From: Chryseobacterium gleum
GTDB taxonomy: Bacteria; Bacteroidota; Bacteroidia; Flavobacteriales_F; PHOS-HE28
Direction: 5' to 3'
Length of the DNA stretch: 42,254 nt
NCBI GenBank assembly: GCA_945872795.1
Contig: CAMCAZ010000032.1
Coordinates: forward strand, 1 to 42,254
The notes beneath the pieces are model-generated. The model was not told the DNA's origin. It worked only from the letters and a program-made list of their open reading frames with translations, and searched no databases. The position numbers and the translations under genes were made by a program. Below, piece after piece: positions 40,232-42,254 of this stretch (positions are counted from its first letter, which is position 1; each line of letters begins with the position of its first letter).

Positions 40232-41482
40232 ATGCAGCTCAGACGCGTCGTAGTCACTGGTCTGGGTGCGCTTACTCCCCTTGGCAATACTCTCCCCGAG
40301 TATTGGGAAGGGTTGGTGAGCGGCCGCAGCGGCGCTGCGCCCATCACCCGCTTCGACGCCACCAAGTTCAAGACCCGCTTCGCCTGCGAGGTGAAGGGCT
40401 TCAACCCGGAGGACTTCATCGACCGCAAGGAAGCGCGCAAGATGGACCCCTACACCCAGTTCGCTGTGGTGTGTGCGGACGAGGCCATGAAGGACTCGGG
40501 GCTTGACCTCGATAAGGTCGATCGTGAGCGCATCGGCGTGATCTGGGGAAGTGGGATCGGTGGGCTGAAGACCTTCCAGGACGAGTGCATCAACTTCGGC
40601 CGTGGTGATGGTACCCCACGCTTCAACCCGTTCTTCATCCCCAAGATGATCGCGGACAGCGCAGCGGGTCTCATCAGCATGCGCCATGTGCTGCATGGCC
40701 CCAGTTATGTCACGGCCAGCGCCTGTGCGTCCAGCAACAACGCCATGATCGACGCCTACAACTACATCCGTCTCGGCACCTGTGTGGCCGTGGTGACGGG
40801 GGGTAGCGAGGCGGCGATCTACGAGGCCGGTGTGGGGGGCTTCAATGCCCTGCACGCCATGAGCACGCGTAACGACGACCCTGCCACCGCCAGCCGTCCC
40901 TACGACAAGGACCGCGACGGTTTTGTGCTGGGCGAGGGTGGAGCTGCGATCATCCTGGAGGATCTGGAGCATGCCCTGGCCCGTGGGGCCAAGATCTACG
41001 CCGAGGTGGTCGGTGGTGGTATGAGCAGCGATGCCTACCACATCACCGCACCACATCCCGATGGTCTGGGCGCCGAGCTGTGCATGAAACATGCCCTGCA
41101 CGATGCCGGTATCGTTCCCACGGACATCGACTATATCAACACGCACGGCACCAGCACCCCCATCGGCGATCCGCAGGAGGTGAAGGCCATCCAGCGTCTG
41201 TTCGGTGAGCATGCCCATGCCCTGAACATCAGTGCCACCAAGAGCATGACCGGGCACCTGCTTGGTGGGGCCGGAGCGGTGGAAGGTGTGGCGGCGATCA
41301 TGGCCGTGAAGACGGACATCGTGCCACCGACGATCAATCACTTCACGGACGATCCAGAGATCGATCCGAAGCTGAACTTCACCTTCAATGTGGCCCAGAA
41401 GCGCACCGTCAACATGGCGCTGAGCAACACCTTCGGGTTCGGTGGCCACAACACCACGGTGATCTTCCGCAAGTACAGCTGA
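40232..41482 (+). CDS. fabF: 3-oxoacyl-ACP synthase II (KAS II)
   Basis: FabF condenses malonyl-ACP with acyl-ACP in fatty-acid elongation. It has 416 residues. The catalytic triad is C165 (SACASSNN), H305 (INTHGTSTP) and H342 (SMTGHLLGGAGAVE), and the C-terminal NTFGFGGHN loop is intact. It lies in the acpP-fabF-rnc operon, and the rnc start follows its stop by 6 nt. Confidence 0.97.
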   Translation: MQLRRVVVTGLGALTPLGNTLPEYWEGLVSGRSGAAPITRFDATKFKTRFACEVKGFNPEDFIDRKEARKMDPYTQFAVVCADEAMKDSGLDLDKVDRERIGVIWGSGIGGLKTFQDECINFGRGDGTPRFNPFFIPKMIADSAAGLISMRHVLHGPSYVTASACASSNNAMIDAYNYIRLGTCVAVVTGGSEAAIYEAGVGGFNALHAMSTRNDDPATASRPYDKDRDGFVLGEGGAAIILEDLEHALARGAKIYAEVVGGGMSSDAYHITAPHPDGLGAELCMKHALHDAGIVPTDIDYINTHGTSTPIGDPQEVKAIQRLFGEHAHALNISATKSMTGHLLGGAGAVEGVAAIMAVKTDIVPPTINHFTDDPEIDPKLNFTFNVAQKRTVNMALSNTFGFGGHNTTVIFRKYS

Positions 41483-41488
41483 CCGCTC

Positions 41489-42254
41489 GTGCTTCGCAGC
41501 CTCTTCAGCCGCGCACGGAACCCCGAGGAACGTCGGGTACGGGCATGGTGCAGGCAGACCCTGGGCATCACACCCGGCGATCTTCCCCTGTACCGTCAAG
41601 CCCTCCGGCACGTGAGCGCCGTTGTCGACGAACGTCCCGACCTACCGGACAATGAGCGCCTGGAGTTCCTGGGAGATGCCGTGCTGGATGCCATCATCGG
41701 TGGCCTGTTGTTCACCACCTATCCGGAAAAGGGGGAGGGATTCCTGACGCGCATGCGCAGCAAGTTGGTGAGCCGAAGCCAGCTGAACCTCCTCGCGAAG
41801 CACATCAGCATCGAGCGGGTCATGGAAAGCAATGTGGCACGCGGTCATGAATCCTCCGTGCCCGGCAACGCGCTGGAGGCTTTGATCGGCGCCCTGTTCC
41901 TGGACAAGGGCTTCGAGCGGACCCGCAAGATCGTGGTGAAGCTCATCCACCAGCACTTCGATCTCAAGGAGATCGAGAAGGAGGACAAGGATGGCAAGAG
42001 CCGTCTGCTGGAATGGGGCCAGAAGCGCCGCAAGAAGGTGGAGTTCGTGATCCGCGAGGAAGGCGGCGGCACCCGGGGCAAGGTGTACGTGGCCGAGGTG
42101 CACATCAACGGGGAGGTGAAGGGGACCGGCCGCGGGATCAGCAAGAAGACCGCGGAACAGGATGCCGCCCAAAGCGCCTTCCGCTCCATGCGCTCGCGCA
42201 AACCCACAACACCCCGCGCACAGGCGGCGAGCGAGGAGGTGAGGCCGGCCGCAC
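41489..42254 (+). CDS. rnc: Ribonuclease III (cut by the window end)
   Basis: The frame opens with GTG 41489 (MLRSLFSRARNPEERR) just after fabF and stays open to the last base, so the C-terminus is missing from view (at least 255 residues seen). The RNase III signature NERLEFLGDAVLD (from about residue 55) holds the metal-binding acids, and the second acidic pair is in NALEALIGALFLDKGF. A double-stranded RNA-binding domain follows (about 165-235, with GISKKTAEQDAAQSAF). The tail is rich in basic and small residues. It processes rRNA and other double-stranded RNAs. Confidence 0.94.
   Translation, partial: MLRSLFSRARNPEERRVRAWCRQTLGITPGDLPLYRQALRHVSAVVDERPDLPDNERLEFLGDAVLDAIIGGLLFTTYPEKGEGFLTRMRSKLVSRSQLNLLAKHISIERVMESNVARGHESSVPGNALEALIGALFLDKGFERTRKIVVKLIHQHFDLKEIEKEDKDGKSRLLEWGQKRRKKVEFVIREEGGGTRGKVYVAEVHINGEVKGTGRGISKKTAEQDAAQSAFRSMRSRKPTTPRAQAASEEVRPAA

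Overview
The window reads as a chromosomal segment of a GC-rich member of the Bacteroidota, most likely a Flavobacteriales-type lineage. Three things support this. Genes are preceded by the Bacteroidota promoter signature (TTG, about 19 nt, TAnnTTTG) rather than by clear Shine-Dalgarno sequences. Two secreted PKD-repeat proteins end in type IX secretion (T9SS) sorting domains. The gene neighbourhoods mnmG-methyltransferase, prs-rplY-pth and acpP-fabF-rnc are also typical of the phylum. Most of the window is core genome; I see no insertion sequence, prophage or CRISPR array.

Layout. 1-98: tail of an unidentified gene. 390-3415: mnmG and a SAM methyltransferase, with three identical parS-like palindromes (ParB sites). 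3685-6569: an ALDH7-type aldehyde dehydrogenase and a thioredoxin-fold lipoprotein. 6596-8568 (minus): an M28 peptidase coupled to rpiB. 8569-9006: a 438-bp gap with many DnaA-box-like 9-mers and an AT-rich end, a candidate replication origin. 9007-14370: a secreted MORN-repeat protein, then a six-PAS histidine kinase overlapping a LytTR response regulator. 14392-16650 (minus): rnr. 16836-19665: prs, rplY, pth, ferritin. 19738-21222 (minus): a second M28 peptidase. 21263-24492: a compact YfiR-like / TPR-like / HAMP-SpoIIE phosphatase operon. 24502-25344 (minus): a tandem universal stress protein. 25590-34861: two ssb paralogues with matching promoters, an ECF sigma / anti-sigma-barrel / PKD operon, a DUF748 (AsmA-like) protein and a large nine-PKD T9SS protein. 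35044-35117: tRNA-Asn. 35230-39208: a PfkB kinase, an exported superoxide dismutase, a biotin carrier protein, rnhA, marC and purN. 39234-42254: an iodotyrosine-deiodinase-like flavoprotein, acpP, fabF and rnc (cut by the window end).

Most notable observations: (1) three perfect GTTCCACGTGGAAC palindromes around mnmG, which together with the DnaA-box cluster suggest the region lies near the origin; (2) helically phased 10-bp CAAACG iterons at the same distance upstream of the -7 boxes of both ssb paralogues, which looks like an undescribed shared operator; (3) a YfiR-like periplasmic protein wired to a SpoIIE-type phosphatase instead of a diguanylate cyclase; (4) an ECF sigma factor followed by a protein that joins a cytoplasmic/TM anti-sigma-like N-terminus to a barrel-like C-terminus; (5) an a-b-c supermodule order among the PKD repeats.
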